In this document: piece after piece, positions 62,701 to 64,000 of the stretch | Layout of the letters: the number at the start of each line of letters is the position of its first letter | Numbering within the stretch: the first letter of the stretch is position 1 | NCBI GenBank assembly: GCA_008508345.1 | Contig: QNGE01000129.1 | Coordinates: forward strand, 191,102-255,101 | Source: Paragonimus westermani | Taxonomy: Eukaryota; Platyhelminthes; Trematoda; Plagiorchiida; Troglotrematidae | Length of the DNA stretch: 64,000 bases | Direction: 5' to 3' | Notes under the pieces: model-generated | The model's input: only the letters and a program-made list of their open reading frames with translations | Told to the model about the DNA's origin: nothing | Databases searched by the model: none | Made by a program: the position numbers and the translations under genes

Positions 62701-63529
62701 CGCGAGATTAAAGAGACTAGCCATACTTGCCTCGCTGGCTTATCCAAAATTAGATGATTGGATCGGAAACGTCAAATCGACCCGCGTCGTTTTTCCGTTT
62801 ATTTACCAATTTGCACCATGCCGTAATGTGATCTTATCAAGTAGATCTTACCAGTTGCTACGAGTTGCTAAGCCATATCAGTGCCTAAACTTATGCAAGT
62901 ATTACTGATAAGTAGCAGGTGATTATAGTTAATACCAGTCATAGCTAATTGTAGTTTTCGCATCACCAACAAAACTTCAGCCAGCTTCATTCAAAACGGG
63001 CGTAGCACTCAAGTTGCGCTCTTATTAGGGCTGATCTGTAGTGTATACACCTTAATGGTCGGAATATAATCTTCCGTCACGTTTTCTCGAGGCAACTCTG
63101 TTGACCACTGCGTCAGTGATCTCATGTCAGGCGTGACTAAATAATCACCCCCGATCCACCACTCACTCCCAATTCTAAATATTTAACAAATTACTGTGGC
63201 TTCTCAATAAGTGTGAACTCAGGTAGGGCCTATCCACTCTAAGCGGTATACTATCTTAGTGAGTGCTGAATGAATAACTGACAAGTTGATAAAAGCAGTC
63301 ACCCAACTGTTGTGTAAAAATCCACTTGCTTACCAGTAGTCAAAAACTGCCTCAGCGAAGTTAATGGTATACGTTGTTTCCGTTTGACGAGAAGTCTTAC
63401 ACATGAGGCCATCAATTAGGTTGATTAGGACAGTTACTGCGTCTATCATGAAGACAGTCGAGCAACGAGAAAATTGCTTACGGAAAAATAAGACCCAGCA
63501 TCGGTACAGGATGAAACAGCCTACTGTGA
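59731..63529. other. Unassigned stretch
   Basis: Short open frames on both strands only, with no motif I can name. Confidence 0.45.
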
Positions 63530-63625
63530 GGTCACTGGCTCCGTGGTTAACTCGATTGCCTAATGAAAGCGTGACCTGATTTCAAATCCAGCAGCTGTAG
63601 AGATGTGCATACCTAGCGGGTTCTG
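63530..63625 (+). mobile_element. Possible tRNA-like SINE head
   Basis: CTCCGTGGTTAACTCGATTG is an A-box-like start, and GATTTCAAATCC about 33 bases on is one change from a B box. The spacing fits a tRNA-derived SINE. The rest of the element is not clear, and no second copy is seen in the window. Confidence 0.4.
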
Positions 63626-64000
63626 ACAAGTAAGGTGCCCTATTCACACAATTTTTTTCGAAAGGTGCGGGCCGAAGTGTCTTTTGCGTGCAAAAGATTT
63701 GGCTTAGGAAAACAGTTTTATCCCAACCAAAACGCCTCAGGTCTTAACATTGAGCATACTTATCTCGATCCAAAATTTTGATTTGGTGAAAATAAGTAAA
63801 GTTGAGGCTACTTCCGTATTTATCAGAAACAGTCAGGGTTTTCCGGAACATTTTCGCTTCGAAACAGTAAACACAACGGATTTAGGATAAACGACCCGGA
63901 ACCTGTTACCTTTATCCTTAGCTAGACATAGCTTAACAGAGAAGCATCGCACGTGATCACTTCACCAATGAATTCAACTCATACTCAAATGCTGGACCAT

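Noticed and set aside
1..64000. CRISPR arrays, bacterial operons, rRNA genes
   Set aside because: No regularly spaced identical repeats, no tightly packed ORFs with ribosome binding sites, and no rRNA-like sequence were seen; exon and intron structure marks the DNA as eukaryotic.

Overview
The window looks like nuclear DNA of a flatworm, most likely a trematode with moderate G+C (fluke type rather than the very AT-rich schistosome type). The reasons are: coding sequence only in short islands with good splice signals and introns of about 0.8 to 7 kb; tRNA-derived SINEs carrying hammerhead ribozymes (like the schistosome Sm-alpha element); Penelope-like elements with GIY-YIG and reverse transcriptase remains; RTE/CR1-type LINE debris; and mariner-like transposase remains. 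There are no bacterial operons, rRNA genes or CRISPR arrays. No ORF in the window is a complete gene.

The one gene I can assemble is on the minus strand, from about 36.1 kb down to 13.6 kb. Five exons are solid: 36091-35656, 28761-28534, 21219-20620, 18542-18372 and 13742-13589. Two more are probable or possible (23770-23607 and 22512-22402). In order they encode two complete thrombospondin type-1 repeats (TSP1), a third split over an intron, a short Cys-rich segment, one Ig domain, and three more TSP1s, two of them split by introns in the stretch from the last Trp of the domain to its first Cys. TSP1s, then Ig, then more TSP1s is the layout of the secreted matrix proteins ADAMTSL1/3 (punctin type). 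The Ig segment also follows the pattern known there (xVGxxAxxxPxTxxxxCP). The N-terminus should lie to the right of 36.1 kb and the C-terminus to the left of 13.6 kb; neither is identified with confidence. Two weaker minus-strand exon candidates lie at 40.6 and 46.3 kb.

Most of the rest is introns or intergenic DNA full of decayed mobile elements. At 0.5-0.85 kb two hammerhead-SINE copies sit head to head, and a third decayed copy is at 24.9 kb. At 8.8 and 21.5 kb two minus-strand copies of another repeat carry a different hammerhead, of the type described in Penelope-like elements. At 40.87-41.61 kb a 3' piece of a Penelope-like element (GIY-YIG nuclease plus 3' UTR) is flanked by an almost identical inverted copy of its own 3' end. 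A separate Penelope reverse transcriptase remnant is at 51.0-51.66 kb. Two mariner/IS630-type DDE transposase remains are at 48.6-49.1 and 59.1-59.7 kb. A LINE reverse transcriptase tail is at 6.1 kb, and a large imperfect fold-back structure at 44.16-44.69 kb.

The most interesting content is the set of small ribozymes. One has an intact core and a palindromic six-base stem III (ACCGGU) that should work only, or best, as a dimer. The other family shows wobble-preserving changes in stem II between its two copies. All calls come from reading the sequence; no database search was made.
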